Of a stretch of DNA of 64,000 nt, positions 35,416 to 44,845 are shown in pieces. The stretch covers positions 3,472,001-3,536,000 of the forward strand of contig NZ_CP032317.1 of NCBI RefSeq assembly GCF_003574965.1. The letters are read 5' to 3'. The position numbers were made by a program, and so were the translations under genes. The stretch comes from Hymenobacter oligotrophus. GTDB lineage: Bacteria > Bacteroidota > Bacteroidia > Cytophagales > Hymenobacteraceae. The notes under the pieces were generated by a model. The model saw only the letters and a program-made list of their open reading frames with translations. It was not told where the DNA came from and made no database searches. Numbering within the stretch: position 1 is the first letter of the stretch; each line of letters begins with the position of its first letter.

Positions 35416-36318
35416 ATGCTATTAAGTCGCGGAGCCCGCTACATGCTTATTTCCACGTTCTGCTTTGCCCTGATGAACGTATGCGTGAAGCTGCTGAAGC
35501 ATTTGCCGGCTATGGAAATTATCCTGTTCCGGTCGGCTATGTCGGTGTTGCTGAGCTACCTAACGTTGCGGGCCCTGCGCATCCGGCCGTGGGGCTCCAA
35601 CCACTTCTTTCTGATAGCCCGTGGCACCACCGGCGCTATGGCCCTGATGCTGTACTTTTTTACGTTGCAGCGCATGCCGTTGGCCACCGCCGTAACGGTG
35701 CAATACCTGGCGCCCATCTTCACGGCTATCATCGGCATCTTCGTGGTGAAGGAGCGGGTGCTGCCCTGGCAGTGGGCGTTTTTCCTGCTCTCGTTTGCGG
35801 GCGTGCTATGGGCCGAAGGCGTAGATACCCGCGTGGAGCCCATGTGGTTGGGGCTGGGCGTGCTGTCGGCGGTATTCTCGGGCTTCAGCTACAACTCCAT
35901 CCGGCGCCTCAAGGGGAAAGAGCACCCGCTGGTGGTGGTGTTTTACTTCCCGATGGTGGCCTTGCCCATCTCGGCTGCCTTTTGCTTGTTCAACTGGCAA
36001 ACCCCGCAAGGGCTCGATTGGCTTTGGCTGGTTCTGACGGGCGTGCTAACGCAAGGTGCGCAGGTGTACATGACGAAAGCCTACCAGGCCGAGCGCCTTG
36101 CTAGCGTAGCCAACCTCAATTACATCGGCATTCTGTACGCCCTAGGTCTGGGTTACGCGTTTTTCGGCGAGGCTTTCCCGCCCGGGGCCTACGTGGGCAT
36201 GGCTCTGGTGCTGGCTGGTGTTTTGCTGAACTCGTGGTACCTAGCCCGGCACGCACGGCACACCCAAGCGCCCACGCCCGAGCCCGATGCCATCGAGGGC
36301 GAGGCCGTACGCACCTAG
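35416..36318 (+). CDS. DMT superfamily EamA transporter
   Basis: 300-residue inner-membrane transporter with ten predicted helices in two EamA repeats, each ending in the family pattern (TVQYLAPIFTAIIGIFVVKERV near residue 105; ANLNYIGILYALGLGYAFFGEA near 240). Function is likely metabolite or drug export; substrate unknown. The ATG at 35416 was chosen; TTG at 35395 and ATG at 35443 are alternatives. It ends 72 bp before the DUF5686 gene start used here. Confidence 0.88.
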   Translation: MLLSRGARYMLISTFCFALMNVCVKLLKHLPAMEIILFRSAMSVLLSYLTLRALRIRPWGSNHFFLIARGTTGAMALMLYFFTLQRMPLATAVTVQYLAPIFTAIIGIFVVKERVLPWQWAFFLLSFAGVLWAEGVDTRVEPMWLGLGVLSAVFSGFSYNSIRRLKGKEHPLVVVFYFPMVALPISAAFCLFNWQTPQGLDWLWLVLTGVLTQGAQVYMTKAYQAERLASVANLNYIGILYALGLGYAFFGEAFPPGAYVGMALVLAGVLLNSWYLARHARHTQAPTPEPDAIEGEAVRT

Positions 36319-36392
36319 CAAAAAGTTGCTTGCCGGGGCAACGCTGGTGCGAAGGCCGCACTCTTAGCAGTATCTTCCCCGCCAAGTGCGTT

Positions 36393-39056
36393 ATGTTGCC
36401 TGCTATGCGTCGTCAGTACCTGGTTTGTTGCTTTTGTCTGTGGTGTGTGTTGCTGGCTCCGTTGGCGCTGAAGGCTGGAATCATCCGCGGGCGCATCACC
36501 GACCCGAAAGGCGAAGTGCTGGCGTTTGCTAACGTGGCCGTGAAGGGCACCAGCACCAGCACGGCCTCCAACGAGCAAGGCAACTACCAGCTGCCGTTGG
36601 CCGCCGGGCGCTACGAGCTGGTGTTTCAATACGTGGGTTTTAAGCCTCACGTAGAGGCGGTGCGCGTGGCGGGCGGCGACACCGCAACGACGCTCAACGT
36701 AACCCTCACGCCCGAAAATTACCAGCTGCGCGAAGTGGTGGTGCGCGCCAAAGACAAAGATCCCGCCTACGCCATTGTGCAGCACGCCATCGACTGGCGC
36801 AGCTACCACCGGCGCGAAGTGGCCGCCTTCACGGCGCGTACCTACATCAAAGCCCTGGCCCGCCTCAATGAAGCGCCTAGCCGCATCCTAGGTTTGTTTA
36901 AGACTGGGCCCGATCTGAAGCCCGGCATCATCTACTTGTCGGAGTCGGTTTCGGAGGTGGCGTTTCGGCAGCCCAACCTGGTGCGCGAGCGAATGATATC
37001 ATCCAAAGTGAGCGGCGACGCCAAGGCGTTTAGTCTGAACCGCGCAGGCGCGGGCCGCGGCCTGAGCTTTTACAACCCTGTACTGAAGCTGTTTTCGGAG
37101 CGCGGGTTTGTGTCGCCCATCGCGCCCAATGCCTTCTTGTTCTACCAATACACCCTCGAGGGCACCACGCAGCAAAACGGCCAAATGGTGCACAAAATCA
37201 GGGTAACGCCGCGCCGCCGCACCGATCCGGTGTTTGCCGGCCACATTTACGTTATTGAGGGCACGTGGCGCTTGCACTCCGTGTCGCTGACGCTGAACAA
37301 GGACGCCCAGCTCGACTACGTCGACGACGTGCGGATCGACCAGATTTTTGCGCCCGCGCCCAACGCGCCCCACGTGTGGCTGTTGCAAACCCAGAAGCTG
37401 ACGGCCAACTACTCGGCGTTCGGCTTTAAGGGCAACGCCTACCTCACGGTGGTGTTCTCGAGCTACCGCGTTACGCCTACCTATGCCAACCGCCCGGTGC
37501 CCACGCAGGCGCCAGCACCCGCTGCCAACGAGCCCGCCCACGCCGAAACCGTAGCCGAGGCCAGGCAGCAGCGCCCCAACGTACGTGCCCTTACGCGGCA
37601 GGTAAAGCGCCAAAGCAAGCGCACCGGAGCCGCCGCCGTCGATTCGCTGGCCCGGCAGGCGGGTGCGCTCGAGGTGGAGCGCATGGGCAAGCACGAGGTG
37701 TTGCGGGTTGAGAAAGGCGTGAACGAGCGCGACAGCGCCTATTGGGCCCAAATTCGCCCGGTGCCGCTTACCGATGAAGAAAAGCGCGACTACCGCGTGA
37801 AGGACAGCACCGAGGTAGTACGCAACTCCAAGCCCTACCAGGATTCGCTCGACCGCATCCGCAACAAGTTCGATGCGAAAAGCTTTATGCTCACGGGCTA
37901 TACCTACAACCAGACGCACCGCAAGGAGCAGTTTTACGTAGCGCCGCTGTTCAATATTCTGCAGTACAGCACCGTTGAGGGCACAATTATAAACCCGCAG
38001 TTTACCTACACGCGCTACACCGACGACCGCCGTCGTTTTTGGCTGACGCCCTCGTTGCGCTACGGTACCGAAGCCCGGCTTTTCAGCCCCTCCTTGGAGC
38101 TGAACTGGCAGCACGACGCCGCGCGCACGGCCCGCCTGCAGGTGGTGGTGGGCCGTACCGTCGAGAATTTCGACCCAAATTCGCAGCTCACGCCGGCCAT
38201 CAACACCTCGTACACGCTGCTGCGCAACCGCAACTTTGCCAAGTACTACCAGCGCCGCGGCGCCGAGGTGGGCTACCTGCGCGAGGTGCTCAACGGGCTT
38301 ACCGCGCGCGGCGCCGTAAGCTACTTCGACCGCCGCGAGCTGCAGAACGCTACCATCGATTTGCTGAACGACATCCCGGGCCGGGCTTTTACGCCCAACC
38401 AGCCCGTGGCGGCCGAGCTGCCGCAAGGCGCTGGCTTTGGGCGCAGCCGCGCCCTAGGTTCCGAAGTGTGGCTGAGCTACCAGCCGGGGCAGCGTTACAT
38501 CAGCCGCCCCGACGGCCGCGTGAACCTGGGCTCGCGGTACCCCACTTTCCGCTTTACCTGGCGGCAGGGCTGGGGCGTCGAGAATTTCAGCGATGTGCGC
38601 TACACCATGCTGGAAGTGGGCGTGCGGCAAAGCCTGAACCTAGGGCTGCTGGGCACCAGCAACTACTACGTGAATGCCGGCGGCTTCCTGGGCAAGCCCG
38701 AGCTGGCCTTTATGGATTACCGCCACTTCTCGGGCAACCTTACGCGCTTTGCGGCTGATTTTTCGCGCTTTCAGCTGCTCGATTACTACCGCTACAGCAC
38801 GCGCCGCACGTTTGTGGAAGCCCACTACGACCACCATTTCAATGGCTTTTTCCTGAACAAGGTACCCGTGCTCAAACGCCTGAAGTGGCAAGAGGTGGGC
38901 ACCGTAAATTACCTGCACACCCCCACCGTTGGCCACTACGTGGAGTTGGGCGTGGGCATCGAGCACGTTTTCAAGTTTCTGCGCGTCGATTACTTCACGG
39001 CGCTGCAGTCGGGGCGCAAGCTCGAGCAAAGCGTGCGCGTTGGGTTTGGGTTCTGA
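36393..39056 (+). CDS. DUF5686 / CarboxypepD_reg-like outer membrane protein
   Basis: 887-residue exported protein. After a signal peptide (MRRQYLVCCFCLWCVLLAPLALKAG) comes a carboxypeptidase regulatory-like beta-sandwich (IIRGRITDPKGEVLAFANVAV...YELVFQYVGF). A large DUF5686 region follows and a C-terminal barrel ends in Phe (SVRVGFGF), as BAM substrates do. Function unknown; the arrangement resembles TonB-system-associated envelope proteins. The start could be 36393 or 36405; in-frame codons further upstream overlap eamA. Confidence 0.85.
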   Translation: MLPAMRRQYLVCCFCLWCVLLAPLALKAGIIRGRITDPKGEVLAFANVAVKGTSTSTASNEQGNYQLPLAAGRYELVFQYVGFKPHVEAVRVAGGDTATTLNVTLTPENYQLREVVVRAKDKDPAYAIVQHAIDWRSYHRREVAAFTARTYIKALARLNEAPSRILGLFKTGPDLKPGIIYLSESVSEVAFRQPNLVRERMISSKVSGDAKAFSLNRAGAGRGLSFYNPVLKLFSERGFVSPIAPNAFLFYQYTLEGTTQQNGQMVHKIRVTPRRRTDPVFAGHIYVIEGTWRLHSVSLTLNKDAQLDYVDDVRIDQIFAPAPNAPHVWLLQTQKLTANYSAFGFKGNAYLTVVFSSYRVTPTYANRPVPTQAPAPAANEPAHAETVAEARQQRPNVRALTRQVKRQSKRTGAAAVDSLARQAGALEVERMGKHEVLRVEKGVNERDSAYWAQIRPVPLTDEEKRDYRVKDSTEVVRNSKPYQDSLDRIRNKFDAKSFMLTGYTYNQTHRKEQFYVAPLFNILQYSTVEGTIINPQFTYTRYTDDRRRFWLTPSLRYGTEARLFSPSLELNWQHDAARTARLQVVVGRTVENFDPNSQLTPAINTSYTLLRNRNFAKYYQRRGAEVGYLREVLNGLTARGAVSYFDRRELQNATIDLLNDIPGRAFTPNQPVAAELPQGAGFGRSRALGSEVWLSYQPGQRYISRPDGRVNLGSRYPTFRFTWRQGWGVENFSDVRYTMLEVGVRQSLNLGLLGTSNYYVNAGGFLGKPELAFMDYRHFSGNLTRFAADFSRFQLLDYYRYSTRRTFVEAHYDHHFNGFFLNKVPVLKRLKWQEVGTVNYLHTPTVGHYVELGVGIEHVFKFLRVDYFTALQSGRKLEQSVRVGFGF

Positions 39057-39067
39057 CGCGTGAGCAC

Positions 39068-40018
39068 CTAGGCCACTCGCGTAGCTTGCTCCGGCTCGGG
39101 CACCGCTTTAGTAGTTGCCGGCTGGCGCTTGGCGGGCCAGTTGTACAGCAACACCGACACCACAATCAGCCCGTAAGCAATTACCTGATTGGCGGTTGCC
39201 GACTCCCCGAAGTACAGAAACGCCAGCAGAAAGCTCACGAGCGGGTTGAGGTACATCAGGATGCCTACCGTGCCCGACGACAAACCACCTAGGGCAAACA
39301 AGTTTAGGAACAGCGGCAGCACCGTAAAGCCGGCGCTCAGTAAGCCTACAATCAGCAGCAGGCGCGTATCGGCAAAACCCGCGAGCGGATCGGCACCTAG
39401 GGGGCCGGCTAGCGGCACCAGCACCGCCGTGGCCAGTAGCAATTGTAAGCCCAGCAGCACCAGCTTATCGTAGTGGCGCAGCACACGTTGGGTGATGAGG
39501 TAGCTGGCATAGCTCAGGGCCACGAGCAAGCTCATGCCTACGGTTTGCAAATTGCCGGTGGCCAGCAAGCCGCAACTAACCAAGCTGATGGCAATGGCCG
39601 CACCTTGCACCGGCCGCAGCCGCTCACCCAACAGCGCCCAGCCCAGCAGCGCCGTGAGGATGGGGCAAAGCAGGTAGGCAAACGAGCCGGCCTGTACGCT
39701 CACGTGGTTGACTACGTAGATGAACAGCAACCAATTGATAGTGAGCAGTATGCCACCTAGGGCCGTGAGGCCCAGCATGCGCCGCCGCTCGGCGGGCACT
39801 GCCATGCGGTATTGCTGCCAGGTTTGCCGCAAGGCATCGCGCCGACCTAGGAGCAAAATGCCAGCCAGCAACAGCAAAGCCAGCAGCACCCGGAAGTACA
39901 AAATCTGACCGCTGGCGTAGCCCGTGAGCAAGCGCAGCGGAATAGGAAAGAAGCCCCAGATAAGGTATGCAGCCAGGGCGGCGGTATGGAAGCGAGATGG
40001 TTTCAACCGGGTAAGCAT
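39068..40018 (-). CDS. EamA/RarD-like DMT transporter
   Basis: 316-residue transporter with ten helices. AAYLIWGFFPIPLRLL and LLTINWLLFIYVVNHVSVQAGSF match the RarD subgroup, whose substrate is unsettled. Four in-frame CCTAGG sites encode Leu-Gly in helices, and a fifth contains its TAG stop. Convergent with the DUF5686 gene with an 11-bp gap. Not obviously related in operon to the other DMT gene at 35416. Confidence 0.85.
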   Translation of the reverse strand: MLTRLKPSRFHTAALAAYLIWGFFPIPLRLLTGYASGQILYFRVLLALLLLAGILLLGRRDALRQTWQQYRMAVPAERRRMLGLTALGGILLTINWLLFIYVVNHVSVQAGSFAYLLCPILTALLGWALLGERLRPVQGAAIAISLVSCGLLATGNLQTVGMSLLVALSYASYLITQRVLRHYDKLVLLGLQLLLATAVLVPLAGPLGADPLAGFADTRLLLIVGLLSAGFTVLPLFLNLFALGGLSSGTVGILMYLNPLVSFLLAFLYFGESATANQVIAYGLIVVSVLLYNWPAKRQPATTKAVPEPEQATRVA

Positions 40019-40154
40019 TTGCGCCTAGGCGGCGGCGCGCTGAAAAAGACCGCAAAGATAACCGGTAGCCGAGGCAATATTCTGACTGCGTGTAAACTAA
40101 AGCGACCAAAGCAGCAGCGCACAGGCGTGGGTGCAATCGGCGCGCGTGTAGCTC

Positions 40155-40162
40155 TACCTTTG
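40155..40162 (+). promoter_or_regulatory. -7 promoter element of murF-alr
   Basis: TACCTTTG 7 nt before the ATG at 40170. Start-site placement predicts a leaderless or very short leader. No -33 TTTG at the right distance. Confidence 0.5.
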
Positions 40163-40169
40163 CGCTGCT

Positions 40170-42671
40170 ATGCTCACCTTCTCACATCTGCCGGCTCTTA
40201 CGGGTGGCACGCTGCTGCAGGCACCTGCCGATGCTGCTGCTCCGGTGCTTCATTTGCTGCTCGATAGCCGCCGTATGGCCCAGGCTGCCGGCACCTTGTT
40301 TGTGGCACTGCGCGGCCCCCACCACGACGGGCACCAGTACGTGCCCGAGCTGTACCAGCGCGGCGTGCGCCTGTTCCTCATCGACAAGGCCGAGATAGTG
40401 CCCGGAGCGCTGGCCAACTACCCCGAAGCGGGCTTTGTGCTGGTGCCCGATAGCTTAGTTGCCTTGCAGCGCATTGCCGCCGAACACCGGGCCAGGTTTG
40501 ATATACCGGTGGTGGGCATTACGGGCTCGAACGGCAAAACCATCGTAAAGGAGTGGCTGGCGCAACTGCTCAGCCCCGACGAGCTCATTTGCCGCTCGCC
40601 GCGCAGCTACAACTCCCAAGTAGGTGTGCCACTGAGCGTGTGGGAGCTGCGACCGGCGCATACGCTGGGTATCTTCGAAGCGGGTATTTCGGAGCGCGGC
40701 GAAATGGCGCGTTTAGCGCGGGTCGTTCAGCCCACCCTAGGTATTTTCACTAACCTTGGCTCGGCACACGACGCCGGGTTTAACTCGCACGCCGAGAAAG
40801 CCGCCGAGAAAATGCAGCTTTTTGCCGGCGTTGATACCTTGTTTTACTGCCGCGACCACACCGAGGTGCACGCAGCAGCCGAACAGCTGCCGGCGCGCGT
40901 GCAACGCTTTAGCTGGTCGCGCCGCAGTGCAACCGATGCCCAAGTGCAGGTGCAGCTGGGGCCTGGTGCCGACCCCCAGCAGCCACTGGCGCAGGTGCAA
41001 TACCTAGGGCAAACGCACACGTTTACGCTGCCTTTTGCCGATGAGCCTTCGGTTGAAAACGCGCTCCACTGCGTAGCCTTGCTGCTCTGGCGCGGGTTGC
41101 CCGCCGCCGAGCTGCAGCGCCGCCTGCTGCGCCTGCAACCCGTGGCCATGCGCCTCGAAATGAAGCAGGCCATTCACGACTGCTACATTCTCGACGACAC
41201 CTACAACAACGACCTGGCCGGCCTCGATTTAGCTTTGGATGCGCTGCGCCGCCAACCGCGCCGTGGCCGCCGCACGCTTATCCTGTCCGATTTGCTCGAA
41301 TCGGGCTTGCCCGCCGCGGAGCTGTATCAGCAGGTGGCCCAACTTGCCCGCCAACACAACGTGCAGCGTTTGCTGGCTGTGGGCTCTGAAATCAGCCAGC
41401 ACCAAGGCTTGCTGCAGGCGGCGGTAGCCGATGCGCAATTTTTCGCCGACACCGATGCGCTGCTCAACTGGTTTCACCCCGACCACTTCCGCCACGAAAC
41501 TATCCTGGTGAAGGGCGCCCGGCGTTTTGGCTTCGAGCAGGTAGTAGCGGCTTTTCAGCGCAAAATTCACGGCACCGTACTCGAGGTAAACCTCGATGCA
41601 TTGGTGCACAACCTTAACTACTACCGCGCCCGGCTGCAGCCCAACACCCGCCTGATGGTGATGGTGAAGGCTTTTGCCTACGGCAGTGGCTCCTACGAAG
41701 TAGCCAACCTGCTCGAGTTTCACCGCGTCGACTACCTAGCCGTGGCCTACACCGACGAAGGCGTGCAGCTGCGCGAGCACGGCATTTCGTTGCCAATCAT
41801 GGTGATGAACCCTTCGCCCGATTCCTTCGCCCTGCTAAGGCAATACCACCTCGAGCCCGAAATCTATTCGTTTGCCCGCCTGCGCGAGTACCTGATGGCC
41901 GCCCAAAGCGGCCCGCTGCCGCCCATCCACCTCAAGCTCGACACTGGCATGCGGCGCTTAGGCTTCGACGAAGCCGACCTCGACGAATTGTTGCCCTTGC
42001 TGCAGCAGCATGCCGGTACGCTGCGCGTAGCCAGCGCCCTCACGCACCTAGCCGGCGCCGACGAGGAGCAGCACAACAGCTTCTCGCACCGGCAGCTAGC
42101 GGCTTTCCAGCGCATGGCTGCTCGCCTCGAAGCAGCCCTAGGTCACGCCGTGATCAAGCACGCCCTGAACTCCCCGGGCATCATGCGCTTTCCGGAAGCT
42201 CAGCTCGATATGGTGCGCCTGGGCATCGGCTTGTACGGCGTCGAAGCTGCTGGCCTCGATCCGGCCGCACTCCGTGCGGTGAGCACCTTGCGCACCACCG
42301 TTTCGCAGCTGAAAACCTTGCCGGCTGGCGAAACCGTGGGCTACGGCCGCCGCGGCGAAGCCGCCGACCACAACCGCCGCATTGCCACGCTGGCCATTGG
42401 CTACGCCGATGGGTACGACCGGCGTTTTTCGCGCGGTGTGGGGGCGGTAATCATCCGGGGCCAGCGCGCACCCATCATCGGCAACGTGTGCATGGATATG
42501 TGCATGGTCGACGTGACGGAGGTGCCCGACGTGCAAGAAGGCGACACGGCCGTAGTGTTCGGCGACGAGTTGCCCCTAAACGAGCTAGCTGCTCGCATCG
42601 GCACCATCCCGTACGAGCTGCTCACCAACGTAAGCGAGCGGGTTAAGCGGGTGTTTATATCGGAACAGTAG
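40170..42671 (+). CDS. murF-alr: Bifunctional MurF ligase / alanine racemase
   Basis: 833-residue fusion characteristic of Bacteroidota. The N-terminal ~450 residues are UDP-MurNAc-tripeptide:D-Ala-D-Ala ligase: ATP loop GITGSNGKTIVKEWL (about 113-127) and YNSQVGVPLSVWELR. The C-terminal ~370 residues are alanine racemase, with PLP lysine Lys500 in MVMVKAFAYGSGS and the catalytic-Tyr region ATLAIGYADGYDRRF. MNPSP and RLGIGLYG are further racemase marks. The fusion makes both D-Ala and its use in one protein. Not a frameshift. Confidence 0.95.
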   Translation: MLTFSHLPALTGGTLLQAPADAAAPVLHLLLDSRRMAQAAGTLFVALRGPHHDGHQYVPELYQRGVRLFLIDKAEIVPGALANYPEAGFVLVPDSLVALQRIAAEHRARFDIPVVGITGSNGKTIVKEWLAQLLSPDELICRSPRSYNSQVGVPLSVWELRPAHTLGIFEAGISERGEMARLARVVQPTLGIFTNLGSAHDAGFNSHAEKAAEKMQLFAGVDTLFYCRDHTEVHAAAEQLPARVQRFSWSRRSATDAQVQVQLGPGADPQQPLAQVQYLGQTHTFTLPFADEPSVENALHCVALLLWRGLPAAELQRRLLRLQPVAMRLEMKQAIHDCYILDDTYNNDLAGLDLALDALRRQPRRGRRTLILSDLLESGLPAAELYQQVAQLARQHNVQRLLAVGSEISQHQGLLQAAVADAQFFADTDALLNWFHPDHFRHETILVKGARRFGFEQVVAAFQRKIHGTVLEVNLDALVHNLNYYRARLQPNTRLMVMVKAFAYGSGSYEVANLLEFHRVDYLAVAYTDEGVQLREHGISLPIMVMNPSPDSFALLRQYHLEPEIYSFARLREYLMAAQSGPLPPIHLKLDTGMRRLGFDEADLDELLPLLQQHAGTLRVASALTHLAGADEEQHNSFSHRQLAAFQRMAARLEAALGHAVIKHALNSPGIMRFPEAQLDMVRLGIGLYGVEAAGLDPAALRAVSTLRTTVSQLKTLPAGETVGYGRRGEAADHNRRIATLAIGYADGYDRRFSRGVGAVIIRGQRAPIIGNVCMDMCMVDVTEVPDVQEGDTAVVFGDELPLNELAARIGTIPYELLTNVSERVKRVFISEQ

Positions 42672-42734
42672 CGCGGGCGGTTCAACACAAAACGAAGAGT
42701 GTGCGTATGCAGGCCCACACTCCCAACCACACCC

Positions 42735-43355
42735 ATGAAAAAACCGATCCTTTCCCTGCTGGCCGGTATGGCCTTGTTCACGGCCTGCAACGACCTTAAT
42801 AAGCCCCAAGCCAAAGACGAACCCCAAGAGGCCACGCAGGATACCGCTGTGGTATACCGCGACGGCAAAACCGCCGCCGACGCCGCAGCTGGTGCCGCCT
42901 CTGCCGTAAACCCCGACAATTGGGACATTGACGCCGACTTGCCCAATGTGCGCTACGAAGAAGTAACCCTGCCCGAGGTAGAAGTGCGCGGCAACGAGCG
43001 TTACAGCGTGTATTCGGTTGATGAAAAAGTGTTTTTTGATACCGACAAAGCCGAGCTGAAGCCGTCGGCTAAAGACGCGCTCAGCCAGATTTCCGCTTCC
43101 ATCGGCAAGCGTTTCGGCAGCAAGGATGTGCGCATCATGGGCTTCACCGATTCGCGCGGCGACAAGAACTACAACAAGGAGCTAAGCGCCAAGCGCGCGG
43201 AAGCCGTGAAAAACTGGATGGTGCAAAACGGCAAGGTTGAGGCCGGGCGCGTAAGCCTAGAGCCGATGGGCGAAGAAGCTCCGGCCGCCTCGAACGCTAC
43301 CGCAGCGGGCCGTCAGCAAAACCGCCGCGTCGAGATTGTGGTGCGCAACAGCTAA
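42735..43355 (+). CDS. OmpA family lipoprotein
   Basis: 206-residue envelope lipoprotein. The signal MKKPILSLLAGMALFTAC ends in a lipobox Cys18. A short acidic linker leads to an OmpA C-terminal domain: VFFDTDKAELKPSAKDAL, GFTDSRGDKNYNKELSAKRA (peptidoglycan DAP-binding Asp and Arg) and GRQQNRRVEIVV. It probably anchors the outer membrane to peptidoglycan. The ATG at 42735 was chosen for the signal. Follows murF-alr by 63 bp, ends before a palindromic terminator. Confidence 0.9.
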   Translation: MKKPILSLLAGMALFTACNDLNKPQAKDEPQEATQDTAVVYRDGKTAADAAAGAASAVNPDNWDIDADLPNVRYEEVTLPEVEVRGNERYSVYSVDEKVFFDTDKAELKPSAKDALSQISASIGKRFGSKDVRIMGFTDSRGDKNYNKELSAKRAEAVKNWMVQNGKVEAGRVSLEPMGEEAPAASNATAAGRQQNRRVEIVVRNS

Positions 43356-43389
43356 TCCGGCGGTTGCCAAACCGCTGCGGCAAACCCGC

Positions 43390-43437
43390 AACAAGCAAAA
43401 GGCCGGCTCCCTGCAGGGAGCCGGCCTTTTGCTTGTT
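43390..43437. terminator. 48-bp perfect palindromic terminator
   Basis: Bases 43390-43413 and 43414-43437 are exact reverse complements with no spacer. The outer part reads AACAAGCAAAAGGCCGGC and the centre CTCCCTGCAGGGAG. It lies between convergent ompA and the CarboxypepD_reg gene; the A and T tracts make it bidirectional. Confidence 0.9.
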
Positions 43438-43485
43438 TACAAACCAACATCGGGCTAAGTCAGCTATGCCAGTTGGTTGTAGCTA

Positions 43486-44385
43486 TTACTTGTATACGTC
43501 TACCTCCGCTTTAATCATAGCGTTGTAGCGCAAGCCCGTGCTGTTCGACATGGTAATCAGGCTCCAGCCTTTGCCCATGGAATACGTCCAGGTGCGGCTT
43601 TCCTTGAACTCGAACGTAGGCTTCATGATCTGGCCGTAAGGCGTGTAGTTATCCATGAAGTTGGTGGTGTAGAACTTGTCGCCCGACACAATCCATTCCA
43701 TGGCCACGAAAAATCCTTCGTCCGGCGCCATGATGTTGTACGGCGTCATGTCGATAGTGAACCAGGAGCCACCGCCCGGAGCCGATACCACCACGTTCTC
43801 GGTGAGCAAGTCGGTGTTGGGAGCGTTGTAGTCGCCGTCGTTTTTGTAGATGCGCACCCGGAACGGTTCTTTCGGGAAGCCGTGCTCACCGATGTAGAAG
43901 GAAACCGTGCGAATCATGCCGAGCTTTTTGCCCTTCTCGTTTTTCACGAAGAAAGCGTATTGGCTGCCGGGCATGCCCTGAATCATGCCCTCGCCGGGCG
44001 TGTTGTTGCGGGCGCCCATGTCGGCGTTTTTCACCTTGCCGGCTTCTACCTTCACTTCCGCCAACACGATGTTGCGCTTGGTAACCTCCACAATGAGGTC
44101 CTCCAGCTTGGCGCCGCGCTTCACGGCCACGGCCTTGCGCACGTAACCTAGGGCTTGGATGATAAGCGAGTCCTGCGCGACTTTCTCCGGCTGTGCCATC
44201 TGAAAGAAACCGTATTCGTTGGTCAACGCACCGGTTTGTTCTTCTTTCAGGCCAATAGAGGCAAAGGGGATGGGCTCTTTGGTTTTGGCGTCAACCACGC
44301 GGCCTGTAATGCGATTATCCTGCGCACTAACCAACTGCGGGAGCAACCAACCTAGCGCAACGAAAAAGAGTAGGCGTTTGAGCAT
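43486..44385 (-). CDS. CarboxypepD_reg-like domain exported protein
   Basis: 299-residue protein with signal peptide (MLKRLLFFVALGWLLPQLVSAQ) and an N-terminal beta-sandwich of the CarboxypepD_reg type (RITGRVVDAKTKEPIPFASI...TNEYGFFQM). The remainder has many aromatic and Gly residues (GGGSWFTIDMTPYNI, NFMDNYTPYGQIM) and is probably a beta-rich surface or periplasmic domain. Function unknown. Monocistronic on the minus strand. Confidence 0.8.
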   Translation of the reverse strand: MLKRLLFFVALGWLLPQLVSAQDNRITGRVVDAKTKEPIPFASIGLKEEQTGALTNEYGFFQMAQPEKVAQDSLIIQALGYVRKAVAVKRGAKLEDLIVEVTKRNIVLAEVKVEAGKVKNADMGARNNTPGEGMIQGMPGSQYAFFVKNEKGKKLGMIRTVSFYIGEHGFPKEPFRVRIYKNDGDYNAPNTDLLTENVVVSAPGGGSWFTIDMTPYNIMAPDEGFFVAMEWIVSGDKFYTTNFMDNYTPYGQIMKPTFEFKESRTWTYSMGKGWSLITMSNSTGLRYNAMIKAEVDVYK

Positions 44386-44513
44386 AAGCGGTGAATTATA
44401 GAATCAAAAATACAAGCAGTTCGGACGGTAACTGCAATCTTCCTTCGAATATTTATAAAAGTGCAATTCAGGCCTAGGTAAGTGCTACCCAGCTAAGACC
44501 TAGGAGCTTTGCT

Positions 44514-44545
44514 TTTGGCGGAAACCTTTGTGGGGCGTACCTTTG
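44514..44545 (+). promoter_or_regulatory. Promoter of feoAB
   Basis: TTTG (44514-44517), 20-nt spacer, TACCTTTG (44538-44545): a full match to the Bacteroidota -33/-7 consensus, 31 nt before the feoA GTG. Two CCTAGG sites (44473, 44499) lie just upstream. No Fur-box-like inverted repeat was recognised. Confidence 0.7.
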
Positions 44546-44576
44546 TTTATAGCTTGTCTAAATAAACGTACCGCCT

Positions 44577-44834
44577 GTGCCCACCCTGTCTGTTGCCTCC
44601 GCTACCACGTCCCGCAGCGTTAAAGATCTGCGCTTGGGCGAGACGGGTACCATCTGCTGCCTCAAAGATCCGGAAATGGCGCTGAAGCTCCTCGAGATGG
44701 GTTGCATACCGGGTACGCAGGTAACGCTCAGCGGGCGGGCGCCGTTGGGCTGCCCCATTACGCTGCACGTCGACGGCGAATACACGCTGTCGTTGCGCGT
44801 GAGCGAGGCGGCTACCATTATGCTCAAGGATTAA
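44577..44834 (+). CDS. feoA: Ferrous iron transport protein A
   Basis: 85-residue cytoplasmic SH3-like protein that assists FeoB. DLRLGETGTICCL, LEMGCIPGTQVTLSGRAPLGCP and YTLSLRVSEAATI match the FeoA core. The start is GTG at 44577; no ATG in frame fits. 11 bp before feoB. Confidence 0.9.
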   Translation: MPTLSVASATTSRSVKDLRLGETGTICCLKDPEMALKLLEMGCIPGTQVTLSGRAPLGCPITLHVDGEYTLSLRVSEAATIMLKD

Positions 44835-44845
44835 CGCTTCGGCGG

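Noticed and set aside
36999-38426. 475-codon minus-strand open frame within the DUF5686 gene
   Set aside because: Same cause: few stops on the opposite strand of a high-GC gene. Composition is not protein-like.
40170-42671. MurF-Alr joined frame as a possible assembly error
   Set aside because: This fusion is standard in Bacteroidota and the frame is intact throughout.
42698-42722. GAGTGTG/CACACTC pairing before the ompA gene as a riboswitch
   Set aside because: Only a short hairpin; no conserved aptamer features were recognised.
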